Position numbers and translations under genes: made by a program
The notes under the pieces: generated by a model
Database searches by the model: none
Told to the model about the DNA's origin: nothing
The model's input: the letters and a program-made list of their open reading frames with translations, nothing else
DNA from: an uncultured Collinsella sp.
Lineage (GTDB): Bacteria > Actinomycetota > Coriobacteriia > Coriobacteriales > Coriobacteriaceae
Direction: 5' to 3'
Assembly: GCA_902478885.1 (NCBI GenBank)
Contig: CABSMS010000025.1
Coordinates: forward strand, 1 to 23,000
Length of the DNA stretch: 23,000 nt
Shown here: positions 14,008 through 21,983 of the stretch, one piece after another
How positions within the stretch are numbered: position 1 is the first letter of the stretch
Layout: the number at the start of each line of letters is the position of its first letter

Positions 14008-16200
14008 CTAGCCGACCGTATCGTCAGGCGTGGGCGAGGGGTCGGGAGTGGGTGTAGGCGTAGGCGTGCCGCCATCGCCGCCGGTCGAACCACCAGTGGA
14101 GCCGCCCGTCGAGCCACCGGTCGTACCGGTGCCGCCGGTGGTGTCGCCGCCCGTGGTCTCGGTGGTCGTGGTCGTCGTGGTAGTCGTCGTGGTGGTTTCC
14201 TCTTCGTCCTCGTTCTCGTCCTTGTCGTCGTTCTCCGTCTTCTTGGAGTTGTTGGTGCCGTAGAACTTCCAGACGCTGTTGTTCTTGTAGGTGGGCGCCG
14301 TTCCGGTCGCAAACTCCTCGCGCTCGGTACCGGTCAGAACGGTGTTCATAAACCGCTTAAAGACAGGCAGGTTGGTGCTGTCGCCCAGCAGGTCCGTGCC
14401 GTATTTTTGGATGGGGATCTCGCCCGCGGAATAGCCGGTCCACAGGGCGCACGCCAGCTGCGGGGTATAGCCGCAGAACCACAGGTTGGTGGTGTTGTCG
14501 GTGGTGCCCGTCTTGCCGGCATAGGGCTGGTTGACGCTCAGGGCACCGGCAGCACCCGTACCGCCGCCCTGCATGACGCCGGACAGAACATCGGTGACCG
14601 CGGCGGCCTCGCCCTCGGTAAGCACCTGTGAGGGATTGTCGGTGTGCTGGTACAGCACCGAACCGGTACGAGAGTCAATCTCGGTGATGGCGATCGGCTG
14701 GCGATAGTAGCCGCCGTTGGCAAACGTCGCGTAGGCGGCGGCCATCTCGAGCGGCGAGATCGAGCCGGTGCCGAGCGTCATGACGGGAACGTCCTCGATG
14801 TTGTCCTTGGCGGGATCGATGCCGAGCTTTTTGACGAGCGAGATGATCTTGCTGTTGCCGACGGCTTCCGCCACCTGGATGTAGCCGGTGTTGGAGGAGT
14901 ATGCCGTCGCCTGCTTAAGCGTGATGTTGCCATAGCTATGGTTGGCGTAGTTTTGGACCTCGGTCGTGGTGCCCTTGGCCTTGAGCGGCGAGTTGCAGTT
15001 GAGGGTGACGTTGGGGTTCATGCCGTTTTGGATGGCAGTTGCCAGTGTAAAGGCCTTGAAGGTGGAGCCGACGGGACGCTTGGCCGTGGCATGGTTTACG
15101 TGGTTCTCGTCGGCGTTGTAGTCGTAGCCGCCCACCATGCACTTGATGTAGCCGGTCTTGGGGTCGACGACGACCATGCCCATGTCCAGGCCGTCGAGTG
15201 AGAGCGTGTCGAGCTGCTCGCGGACGGCATTCTCTGCCACCTGCTGCATCGTGGGGTCGATGGTGGTCTTGACGGTCAGGCCGCCCTTAAAGAGCACGTC
15301 GGTCGAGAACTCCTGCTCCAGCAGCTGCTTAACATAGGCGACAAAGTAGGGCTGCGAGTATACGTCTACGCCGCTGCCCGAAATCTCGGTCACGTTGAGG
15401 GTGATGGGCTCGGCCTGTGCGGCATCGTGCTCCTCCTGGGTGATGTGGCCCAGGCGCAGCATGTTGTCGAGAACCTTGTTGCGGCGAGACAGTGCCAGGT
15501 CGGGGTTGACCGTGGGGTCGTACTGCGAAGGCGAGTTGGGAAGGCCGATGAGCAGCGCGGCCTCGCTCAGGGTGAGGTCGGCGGCGCTCTTGGACAGGTA
15601 GGTCTCGGCTGCGGCCTCGATGCCGTAGGCGCCGTGACCGTAATAGATAGTGTTGAGGTACATCATGAGGATCTCGTCTTTGGAGTACATGTCCTCCATC
15701 TTGATGGCGATGTAGGCCTCGCGCACCTTACGCTCGATGGTCGAGTCGAACTGCTCCTCCTGCAGAATGGTGTTGCGCACCAGCTGCTGGGTGATAGTCG
15801 AGGCGCCTTCGTGCCCGCCGCCGAGGGTTGCCACCGCAGCACGCGCGATACCCCACAGGTCGATACCGCCGTGCTCGTAGAAGCGCTCGTCCTCGACGTC
15901 AACGGTGCCCTGCAGCACGTAGGGGGAGACCTCGTCCTTGGTGATGGACTTGCGGTTTTGCGTGTAGAAGCTCGCGATCTTGTTGCCGTTGCAGTCGACG
16001 ATCTCGGTGGGCTCGCTCACCAGATACGCGTTGGCGTCGGTGTAGTCGGGCAGATCGGACAGCCAGCGGTTGACGTTGCCGACCATGCCGATGCCAAATG
16101 CCACGCCCGCGATAAGCAAAAAGCCCAAAAACGAGAGCAGGATTATGGGCAGAGCATGCGTCTTTGAACGGCTGCGTCCCTGTCGTTGGCGAGGACCCAT
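14008..16200 (-). CDS. Class A penicillin-binding protein (transglycosylase/transpeptidase)
   Basis: Predicted 730-residue bifunctional peptidoglycan synthase. A basic N-terminus and one membrane anchor (about 17-40) are followed by the GT51 transglycosylase domain: EDERFYEHGG (103-112, catalytic E103) and GASTITQQL (132-140). The transpeptidase domain has S379-TFK-382, SSN (435-437) and KTG (563-565), so all catalytic motifs are intact. From about residue 655 comes an acidic stretch, twelve consecutive threonines (669-680), Gly/Thr/Ser repeats and a PTPT tail. The start is the ATG ending at 16200, chosen because GGAGGT lies about seven bases before it. An upstream in-frame start would add 41 residues before the anchor. 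It is divergent from the U32 gene and should act outside the membrane in cell wall synthesis. Confidence 0.95.
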   Translation of the reverse strand: MGPRQRQGRSRSKTHALPIILLSFLGFLLIAGVAFGIGMVGNVNRWLSDLPDYTDANAYLVSEPTEIVDCNGNKIASFYTQNRKSITKDEVSPYVLQGTVDVEDERFYEHGGIDLWGIARAAVATLGGGHEGASTITQQLVRNTILQEEQFDSTIERKVREAYIAIKMEDMYSKDEILMMYLNTIYYGHGAYGIEAAAETYLSKSAADLTLSEAALLIGLPNSPSQYDPTVNPDLALSRRNKVLDNMLRLGHITQEEHDAAQAEPITLNVTEISGSGVDVYSQPYFVAYVKQLLEQEFSTDVLFKGGLTVKTTIDPTMQQVAENAVREQLDTLSLDGLDMGMVVVDPKTGYIKCMVGGYDYNADENHVNHATAKRPVGSTFKAFTLATAIQNGMNPNVTLNCNSPLKAKGTTTEVQNYANHSYGNITLKQATAYSSNTGYIQVAEAVGNSKIISLVKKLGIDPAKDNIEDVPVMTLGTGSISPLEMAAAYATFANGGYYRQPIAITEIDSRTGSVLYQHTDNPSQVLTEGEAAAVTDVLSGVMQGGGTGAAGALSVNQPYAGKTGTTDNTTNLWFCGYTPQLACALWTGYSAGEIPIQKYGTDLLGDSTNLPVFKRFMNTVLTGTEREEFATGTAPTYKNNSVWKFYGTNNSKKTENDDKDENEDEEETTTTTTTTTTTTETTGGDTTGGTGTTGGSTGGSTGGSTGGDGGTPTPTPTPDPSPTPDDTVG

Positions 16201-16362
16201 ATATTGACCTCCAGGTATGTCGTGCCGGACGGTGGATGTGCCGTCGGGGCAGGATGGACATAAGTTATTACACGATAAACCAAACGGGGCGCGCGAGGCC
16301 TCGTGTATGCTGGAAGACGGCATTTTTCAGAGTGAATGCATACCTTGGTAAGGAGTTTGTCG
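16201..16362. promoter_or_regulatory. Divergent promoter region, PBP and U32 genes
   Basis: The 162-bp gap must hold the promoters of both divergent genes. A perfect 10-bp palindrome, CGAGGCCTCG, is at 16294-16303. TGTATGCT (16304-16311) just after it could be an extended -10 for the plus-strand gene. No good -35 is seen. Assignments are tentative. Confidence 0.35.
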
Positions 16363-18321
16363 ATGGCGATTCGGACGATGGGGCCGAGCGGACAACGCAA
16401 GACTGGATTGGATGCTGCCGGTGCGGCGCTGCCCGAGCTGCTGGCGCCGGCGGGCGGGCTCGACCAGATGCTTGCGGCCATCGCCGCGGGTGCCGATGCC
16501 ATCTATGCGGGGTTGGGCGGCTTTAACGCCCGTGTGAGCGCCCATGGCTTTACGGATGACGAGTTTGCGCGCGGCTGCGCCGTGGCGCATGCCCATGGCG
16601 TGCGTGTGTACGTGACGCTCAACGTGTTCGTGTTTGACGATGAGTTGTCCGACGCGGTGGCGTTGGGAGCTCATGCACTGGAGCTGGGCGCCGATGCTCT
16701 GATTGTGGCCGATGCTGGGTTGGCCTGCGCGCTGCGCGCAGCGATTCCCGGGGTCGAGATTCACCTGTCCACGCAGGCGGGCGTTCATAGCGAAGGCGCC
16801 GTGCGGCTTGCCGCCGATGAGCTTGGGGTCGAGCGCGTGACGACGGCACGCGAGCTGACGGTCGACGAGATTGCGGCGCTATGTGCCACGGGCGTGCCCA
16901 TCGAGGTATTCTGCCACGGTGCGATTTGCATCGGCTATTCGGGGGCGTGCGAGTTCTCGGCCCTGCGGCGTGGGCGCTCGGCGATGCGCGGCGATTGCAC
17001 ACAGCCGTGCCGTCTGGCGTACGACCTGGTGGACGAGGCGGGGCAGAGCGTTGTCGCCGTCGAGGGAGATCGCCTGCTGTGCCCGCGCGACTATTTGGGT
17101 ATTGCGCATCTGCCCGAGCTTGTAGATGCCGGCGTGGCGTCGCTCAAGATCGAGGGGCGCATGAAGAACCCCGATTACGTATTCAACGTGGTGCGGGTGT
17201 GGCGCCGGGCGCTCGATATGCTGTGCGACGGCGCGTGGGACCCCGGTGCCGTGGAAGAGCTTGAGCGCGAGCTGGGAAGGTCGTTTAACCGTGGGTTTAC
17301 CGATGCGTACCTGCGAGGGCGTTCGGGTGCCGAGCTGATGAGCTTTGAGCGCGCAATTAACCAGGGCGTGCGCGTGGGGCGCTTGGTCGCTGTGGGCCAC
17401 GAAGAGGCGACCGTTGAGCTCGATGCCGCCGTGGCGGCGGGTGACACGCTCGAGATTCGGTTCTATCCGGGTGCCGACGCGCGTCCCGATGTGCCCAAGC
17501 GCTGGCCGCAGGTGCCCTGTCCGGTGGATGCCGCAGCGGGGGAGCGCGTCGTCGTGCATTGCAAGCGTAAGGTTGACACGGGCTGCGAGGTGTACCTGAT
17601 TCGCAGCGCCGGCGTGTTGGATCAGACGGCGGCGGTGTTGGAGCGCATGCGGGCCGAGGCGGATGCGATCGCGCCCGTTGCGCGTGCCGTTGAGGTGCTG
17701 CCCTTTGAGGACGTTGCGGTGGATGGCGGTGCGTCGACGGAGTTGGTGGAGTGCGCGGCTCCCGCTCGCATGGTTTTTGCTTGGCAACTGATGGATGCCG
17801 ACCCGCGCGGAGAACTCGATTTGTCCGACGCCGTTGTGGTGCTTGACGAGGTGTGCCGCACGGGTGACGCTGACCGGACCCGCTCACTGATACAGCGTGC
17901 CGGGCGCGTCGTCTGCCGCAACCTGGGACAGGTGGTGATCGCTCGCGAGCTGGGCGTGACGTTTGACGTGGCGGCGCCGGTGTTCTGCGCGAATCGGGCC
18001 ACGCTTGCCTGGCTGCGCGGACTCGGTGCGGGGCGGGTGTACTTGCCTGCCGAGTTGCTCGGCAATGATGCGGAGCGTATTGCCGAGCTGACGGCCGAAC
18101 CTGGTGTTTTGGGCCCCGTCGATGCCGATTGCCCCGAGCTCATGGTGTGCGAGCACTGCCTGCTGACCGCCGAGGGCGTCTGCGCTACGGATGCGACGGG
18201 GCAGGTCCATTGTCGTGACTGCTCGCGCCGTCAGCAAACGCGCTATTTAGTTGAACGTGACGGTACGCGTCTGCCGGTCGCCGTTGACGCGTGCGGCAGG
18301 ACGAGGATTTTCCTGTCGTAG
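16363..18321 (+). CDS. U32 family protein (peptidase U32 / RNA hydroxylation related)
   Basis: Predicted 652-residue protein of the U32 family. Characterised members (RlhA, TrhP, UbiU/UbiV) bind an iron-sulfur cluster and help hydroxylate RNA or quinone precursors. Older names call the family collagenase-like peptidases. The signature EVFCHGAICIGYSGAC (181-196) and the following DCTQPC (211-216) give C189, C196, C212 and C216 as likely ligands. The N-terminal LPELLAPAGGLDQMLAAIAAG is also typical. The length is close to that of E. coli RlhA (about 650). Near the C-terminus C596-x2-C599, C607 and C617-x2-C620 look like an additional metal site. The ATG at 16363 has AAGGAG (16350-16355) seven bases before it. 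The substrate is not known. Confidence 0.9.
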   Translation: MAIRTMGPSGQRKTGLDAAGAALPELLAPAGGLDQMLAAIAAGADAIYAGLGGFNARVSAHGFTDDEFARGCAVAHAHGVRVYVTLNVFVFDDELSDAVALGAHALELGADALIVADAGLACALRAAIPGVEIHLSTQAGVHSEGAVRLAADELGVERVTTARELTVDEIAALCATGVPIEVFCHGAICIGYSGACEFSALRRGRSAMRGDCTQPCRLAYDLVDEAGQSVVAVEGDRLLCPRDYLGIAHLPELVDAGVASLKIEGRMKNPDYVFNVVRVWRRALDMLCDGAWDPGAVEELERELGRSFNRGFTDAYLRGRSGAELMSFERAINQGVRVGRLVAVGHEEATVELDAAVAAGDTLEIRFYPGADARPDVPKRWPQVPCPVDAAAGERVVVHCKRKVDTGCEVYLIRSAGVLDQTAAVLERMRAEADAIAPVARAVEVLPFEDVAVDGGASTELVECAAPARMVFAWQLMDADPRGELDLSDAVVVLDEVCRTGDADRTRSLIQRAGRVVCRNLGQVVIARELGVTFDVAAPVFCANRATLAWLRGLGAGRVYLPAELLGNDAERIAELTAEPGVLGPVDADCPELMVCEHCLLTAEGVCATDATGQVHCRDCSRRQQTRYLVERDGTRLPVAVDACGRTRIFLS

Positions 18322-18343
18322 GTGCCGCGTCGCGTCAGTTTGT

Positions 18344-18396
18344 TATCATATGAGAGTTTATGGACTTCCAGCACCGCCGTATCCGGTGAGGGTGCT
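18344..18396 (+). promoter_or_regulatory. tyrS leader: possible -10 and alternative hairpins
   Basis: TATCAT (18344-18349) may be a -10 hexamer, though no clear -35 is seen. In the leader AGCACC (18370-18375) can pair with GGTGCT (18391-18396), while CACCG (18372-18376) could instead pair with CGGTG (18384-18388). The 96-bp gap is too short for a T-box, so the usual tRNA-sensing control of synthetase genes is absent here. Confidence 0.3.
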
Positions 18397-18417
18397 ATAG
18401 CAAAAGGAGGATACCCA

Positions 18418-19629
18418 ATGCTGTCTGTCGACGAGCAAATGCGTATCATCACCTCGGGCGCAGCGCAGATCGTCCCCGAGGCCGACCTTCGCAAGAAGCT
18501 TGAGAAGGGTGAGCCCCTCAACATCAAGCTCGGTGTCGATCCCACCAGCCCCGACCTGCACCTGGGCCATGCCGTGCCCCTGCGCAAGATGCGTCAGTTC
18601 CAGGACCTGGGCCACAACGTCACCCTTATCATCGGCAACGGCACCGCACTGATCGGCGATCCTTCGGGCAAGAACTCCACCCGCCCGCAGCTTTCGCAGG
18701 AGCAGATCGAGGCCAACGCCGAGACCTACGTGAGCCAGGCCATGAAGATCCTGGATCCCGAGAAGACCACCATCGTGCACAACGGCGACTGGATCCTGTC
18801 GATGGATCTGGCCGGCCTGCTGCAGGTGTGCTCCAAGTTCACCGTCGCCCGCATCCTCGAGCGCGATGACTTTACCAAGCGCTACCAGTCCCAGACGCCG
18901 ATCGCCCTGCACGAGTTCCTGTACCCCGTGATGCAGGCCTTCGACTCCGTTCAGATCAAGGCCGACGTGGAGATGGGCGGCACCGACCAGCTCTTCAACC
19001 TGCTCGCTGGTCGCGAGCTCATGGAGAAGATGGGCATGGAGCCGCAGATTGCGCTTACCATGCCGCTGCTCGAGGGCACCGATGGCGTGCGCAAGATGTC
19101 CAAGTCCTACGGCAACTACATTGGCCTGACCGATGCTCCCAAGGATATGTTCGGCAAGACCATGTCCATCCCCGACGAGATGATCGGCAAGTACTATCGT
19201 CTGGCCAGCTCGCTCACCCCGGCCGAGGTCGACAAGATCGACGCCGCCCTGGCCGACGGTTCCGCCGATCCCTATGAGCTCAAGCGCGCGCTGGGCCGCG
19301 ACCTGTGCGACACCTATCACGGCGCCGGCGCCGGTGACGAGGCTCAGGCCGAGTTCGACCGCGTGTTCAAGGAGGGCCAGCTTGCCGACTTCCCCGAGAA
19401 GCACGTTGATCTGACTGTTAACGACGAGGGCCAGATCTACCTCGCAGGGCTGCTTAAGGACCTGGGCCTTTCGGCGAGCGCCGGCCAGGCCCGTCGCGAT
19501 ATCGACGGCGGCGGCGTCAAGATCAACGGCAAGGCCGTGGATCCCAAGAGCTACAACATCGATCCGAGCGCCCTCAAGCTGGGCGACACCCTCTCCGTAG
19601 GCAAGCGCAAGGGCTTTAAGTTGATTTAG
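18418..19629 (+). CDS. tyrS: Tyrosyl-tRNA synthetase
   Basis: Predicted 403-residue class I synthetase that charges tRNA-Tyr. The HIGH motif is HLGH (48-51) in GVDPTSPDLHLGHAV. The KMSKS motif is exact at 226-230. GGTDQ (187-191) lies in the tyrosine-binding region. A C-terminal S4-like RNA-binding domain starts near residue 340 (AGLLKDLGLSASAGQARRDI, then INGKAVD). The ATG follows a perfect AAAGGAGG at 18403-18410. The gene stands alone, followed by two hairpins. The overall pattern resembles the TyrZ-like branch more than E. coli TyrS, but this is an impression without alignment. Confidence 0.97.
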   Translation: MLSVDEQMRIITSGAAQIVPEADLRKKLEKGEPLNIKLGVDPTSPDLHLGHAVPLRKMRQFQDLGHNVTLIIGNGTALIGDPSGKNSTRPQLSQEQIEANAETYVSQAMKILDPEKTTIVHNGDWILSMDLAGLLQVCSKFTVARILERDDFTKRYQSQTPIALHEFLYPVMQAFDSVQIKADVEMGGTDQLFNLLAGRELMEKMGMEPQIALTMPLLEGTDGVRKMSKSYGNYIGLTDAPKDMFGKTMSIPDEMIGKYYRLASSLTPAEVDKIDAALADGSADPYELKRALGRDLCDTYHGAGAGDEAQAEFDRVFKEGQLADFPEKHVDLTVNDEGQIYLAGLLKDLGLSASAGQARRDIDGGGVKINGKAVDPKSYNIDPSALKLGDTLSVGKRKGFKLI

Positions 19630-19630
19630 T

Positions 19631-19654
19631 TCCGCCGTTCTACCGAACGGCGGA
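19631..19654 (+). other. Hairpin directly after tyrS
   Basis: TCCGCCGTTC (19631-19640) and GAACGGCGGA (19645-19654) form a perfect 10-bp stem with a TACC loop, beginning two bases after the tyrS stop. No T-run follows, so it is more likely a 3'-end stabiliser than a terminator by itself. Confidence 0.55.
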
Positions 19655-19703
19655 CCGGCCGACGCTGCGCGGGCCGCATTTGGACAATCTGACGTTCAAC
19701 TTC

Positions 19704-19735
19704 AAGGGCGCGACCAGAAGGTCAGCGCCCTTTCG
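19704..19735 (+). terminator. Probable tyrS terminator
   Basis: AAGGGCGC plus GACC (19704-19715) pair with GGTC and GCGCCCTT (19720-19732) around an AGAA loop, with one bulged A at 19724. TTTCGTTTC follows. The stem is strong but the T-tract is broken, so confidence is moderate. Confidence 0.65.
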
Positions 19736-19840
19736 TTTCACGTCACCTTGTCTCAAATGCGACCCGCTCGCTGGCGATGCCAAAACATCGGCGCTCCCGT
19801 TGTTGGCACTTTGGGACACTCCTTGTATTGGTGCTCAGCG

Positions 19841-19904
19841 GAAGTAGTCATCGGGGACGTTCTTTAATGACTAGTCGTTTAAGAACGTCCCCAACGACTA
19901 CTTT
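19841..19904. repeat. Long palindromic REP-like element
   Basis: A nearly perfect palindrome of about 64 bp centred on GACTAGTC (19869-19876). Each arm contains GGGGACGTTCTT or its complement and ends in AGTAGTC (19843-19849) or GACTACT (19896-19902). I count four mismatches per 30-base arm. The right arm recurs at 22925-22957 with 26 identical bases in a row, and a diverged left arm is at 21850-21881. Shape and dispersal resemble REP elements moved by RAYT/Y1 transposases. No such transposase is in the window. Confidence 0.85.
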
Positions 19905-19957
19905 TGGGCGCTTACCGTTAAGCGGAAGGGGTGTTATCGGCGGCCTTCTTTTGGGCA

Positions 19958-19963
19958 TACAAT
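19958..19963 (+). promoter_or_regulatory. Possible -10 box before ade
   Basis: TACAAT is a good -10 match, but the -35 region (TTATCG about 18 bp upstream) is weak. Transcription would begin about 6 bp before the terminator-like hairpin at 19976. Confidence 0.35.
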
Positions 19964-19975
19964 GGCTATTGGTTT

Positions 19976-20011
19976 GCTGCGGTGAAGGTCTGTCCGCTCC
20001 GCAGCTTTTTT
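19976..20011 (+). terminator. Terminator-like hairpin in the ade leader
   Basis: GCTGCGG (19976-19982) pairs with CCGCAGC (19999-20005), followed by six Ts (20006-20011). The ade Shine-Dalgarno starts only ten bases later. An upstream AGCGGA (19921-19926) can pair with TCCGCT (19993-19998) in the loop, a possible alternative fold. It may attenuate ade or end readthrough from tyrS. Confidence 0.65.
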
Positions 20012-20031
20012 CTACGGTTAAAGGAGTATGT

Positions 20032-21852
20032 ATGTCCGTTGAGGTCATGAGGACTGTGATCGAGGCCGCCGGGGGCCGCGTGCCCGTCGACACGCTGTTT
20101 ACCAATGCGCAGATCGTCGACGTGTATGGCCAGCGTGTGGCGCCCGGTAGCGTTGCCGTCAAGGACGGTGTGATCGTCGGCGTGCTCTACGATGGTCGCG
20201 ACGATGCCGCTGGCACCTACGAGGCAACTGAGGTCATCGACTGCCAGGGTCGCTATCTCGCTCCCGGTTTTATTGACGGGCATTTGCATATCGAGTCTTC
20301 GAACATCCGTCCCGCCGAGTATGCTCGCATGGCCGCGACGCGCGGTACTACCACCGCCATTGCCGACAGCCACGAGATTGCCAATGTTACCGGTCTCGAC
20401 GGCTTGCGCTTTATGATCGAGGACGGCCGCCGCGCACCCATCTCCATCAAGTACATGATGCCTTCGTGCGTGCCCGCGCTGCCCGACGAGCAGGCCGGTG
20501 CCGTTATTTCGGCTGCCGATATGCAGGCGTTTTTTGCCGAGCATCCAGGCGACGTTTTTGGCCTGGGCGAGATGATGAACCTGCCGGGCGTCTTTATGGC
20601 CGATCCCGAGACCTGTGCTCGCATTGATGCTGCCAACCAGACGCCGTCCAGGCAGGTTGACGGCCATGCGCCGCTCGTTGCCGGCAAGGACCTCAATGCC
20701 TATGCCGCGGCGGGCATTATCGCCGACCATGAGTCGACGATTCCCGAGGAGGCACTCGACAAGCTATCTCGCGGCATGTATGTGATGCTGCGCGAAGGTA
20801 CGTGCAGCCATGACCTGGCCAACCTGTCTCCGATGTTGCTGGAGAATCCCGCGCGCGCCCGCCGCTGCTGCTTTGCGACTGACGACCGCGCCCCTTCCGA
20901 TGCGCTTGCAACCGGCATGATCGACAACGCCTGCCGCGTGGCGATTGAGGCCGGTATCGACCCCGTGGTCGCTATCTCTATGGCGTCCCTCTCTACGGCC
21001 GAGGCGTTTGGCCTGGATCACGGCTGTCGCGACCCGCATGAGCTCCGTGGCGCGATCGCCCCGGGCAAACGCGCCGACCTGCTGTTGCTCGATGACCTGA
21101 CGTTTGCCAAGGCTCCGCATCGTGTCTATGCCGCCGGTGCTCTGGTGGCGCAGGACGGCACCTTTGTGGGCGAGATTGCACCCGAGATGGCCGAGGTTGC
21201 GGCCCTTGCCGATGAGCTGCGCGCTTCCGTTAAACTGCCGAAGCTATCGCTCGACGTGTTCGACTATGCCTTTAAGCCGGGCGAGGCCGTGATTGACGTG
21301 GTACCGGGTAAGGCCATCACGGGCGTGGCTCGCCCCGAGAGTGCCGAGGGTCTGCGCCGCATTATGCTGATTGAACGTCACGGCCGCGGCGTGTCACTGC
21401 AAGCCGAGGGCGCCGACGGTGATGGTCCTGCGGGCCTGGGTCTTGTTGGCAAGCATATCGGTCGCGGCTGGGTGCGCGGCTTTACCATCACGGGCGGTGC
21501 CATCGCCTCGACGATCGGCCACGACTCGCACAACGTGTGCGTGGTGGGCGACAATGCGGCGGATATGATGGCTGCCGTTGAGGCCGTGGGCCAGGGCGGC
21601 CACGTGCTGGTGCGCAACGGCGAGGTCGTGGCACGCATTCCGCTGGCGCTCGGTGGCCTTATGAGCGAGGGTACGGCCGAGGACGTTGCCGCGCAGCACG
21701 ACGACTTTATGGTCAAGGCGCGCGCCATGGGTATTGAGCCGCCGCTCGACCCCATCATGGGCATTATCTTCCTGCCCCTGCCGGTCATCCCGACGCTCCG
21801 CATCCGCCCCGAGGGCATGTTCGACGTCACGACCTTCACCTACGCCGACTAG
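20032..21852 (+). CDS. ade: Adenine deaminase
   Basis: Predicted 606-residue amidohydrolase that converts adenine to hypoxanthine and ammonia in purine salvage. Metal-binding and catalytic motifs are visible: GHLHIESS (83-90), ADSHEIANV (111-119), GHAP (211-214), ADHES (231-235) and FATDDRAPSD (281-290). The length is close to the E. coli enzyme (588) and B. subtilis AdeC. The ATG at 20032 follows AAGGAG (20021-20026) at five bases. ATG at 20028 is out of frame. A terminator-like hairpin directly upstream suggests regulated entry into the gene, but no purine riboswitch is recognised. The stop codon TAG is the first three bases of a diverged copy of the palindromic repeat. With the xdhC-like gene the window holds two purine-related functions, far apart. 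Confidence 0.95.
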   Translation: MSVEVMRTVIEAAGGRVPVDTLFTNAQIVDVYGQRVAPGSVAVKDGVIVGVLYDGRDDAAGTYEATEVIDCQGRYLAPGFIDGHLHIESSNIRPAEYARMAATRGTTTAIADSHEIANVTGLDGLRFMIEDGRRAPISIKYMMPSCVPALPDEQAGAVISAADMQAFFAEHPGDVFGLGEMMNLPGVFMADPETCARIDAANQTPSRQVDGHAPLVAGKDLNAYAAAGIIADHESTIPEEALDKLSRGMYVMLREGTCSHDLANLSPMLLENPARARRCCFATDDRAPSDALATGMIDNACRVAIEAGIDPVVAISMASLSTAEAFGLDHGCRDPHELRGAIAPGKRADLLLLDDLTFAKAPHRVYAAGALVAQDGTFVGEIAPEMAEVAALADELRASVKLPKLSLDVFDYAFKPGEAVIDVVPGKAITGVARPESAEGLRRIMLIERHGRGVSLQAEGADGDGPAGLGLVGKHIGRGWVRGFTITGGAIASTIGHDSHNVCVVGDNAADMMAAVEAVGQGGHVLVRNGEVVARIPLALGGLMSEGTAEDVAAQHDDFMVKARAMGIEPPLDPIMGIIFLPLPVIPTLRIRPEGMFDVTTFTYAD

Positions 21853-21881
21853 TCATCGGAGGCGTTCTTAAACGACTGGCC
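21850..21881. repeat. Diverged half copy of the palindromic repeat
   Basis: Aligned with 19845-19876, 26 of 32 bases are identical, including TAGTCATCGG and CGTTCTT. The copy begins with the ade stop codon. The second arm is missing or too changed to see. Confidence 0.65.
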
Positions 21882-21916
21882 GTCGGGGTGGCGTGTCGCC
21901 TGGCACCGCGACCGTA

Positions 21917-21951
21917 GGACCTCTGGCATGTGTGAGCTATTTGCCAGGTCC
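21917..21951 (+). other. Bulged hairpin after ade
   Basis: GGACCT (21917-21922) and GGCA (21925-21928) pair with TGCC (21942-21945) and AGGTCC (21946-21951), leaving a 2-nt bulge. TTGTAACGTTT follows. It could be a weak terminator for ade. Confidence 0.35.
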
Positions 21952-21980
21952 TTGTAACGTTTACGCCCGCGGAGTCTTAT
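21952..21980 (+). promoter_or_regulatory. Candidate promoter of the HAD phosphatase gene
   Basis: TTGTAA (21952-21957) and TCTTAT (21975-21980) match four of six consensus bases each and are exactly 17 bp apart. The predicted transcript would begin at about 21987, at the foot of the long leader hairpin. Confidence 0.45.
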
Positions 21981-21983
21981 TTG

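Larger units (their letters stand above)
19655..20031. other. Non-coding region between tyrS and ade
   Basis: About 380 bp without a convincing gene. It holds the probable tyrS terminator, a GGGACACTCCTTG fragment (19814-19826), a long palindromic repeat (19841-19904), a small hairpin CGCTTA/TAAGCG (19909-19924), a possible -10 box and a terminator-like hairpin directly before ade. An open frame runs through it into ade, but it has no ribosome binding site or recognisable protein. Confidence 0.6.

Noticed and set aside
14030..14235. CRISPR-like or tandem repeat array
   Set aside because: The repetitive bases are codons for the Thr/Gly/Pro tail of the penicillin-binding protein. There are no regular repeats with unique spacers.
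15427..16167. 246-codon plus-strand frame inside the penicillin-binding protein gene
   Set aside because: The opposite strand encodes intact transglycosylase motifs. The plus-strand product has no recognisable domain.
18322..18417. T-box leader for tyrS
   Set aside because: The 96-bp gap is too short and lacks a recognisable T-box sequence and terminator-antiterminator pair.
19777..20031. N-terminal extension of ade by 85 codons
   Set aside because: It would translate through the palindromic repeat and the terminator-like hairpin. The ATG at 20032 has a proper AAGGAG and gives the usual length.
19650..20031. Purine riboswitch upstream of ade
   Set aside because: I looked for the conserved loop and junction sequences of the purine aptamer and did not find them.
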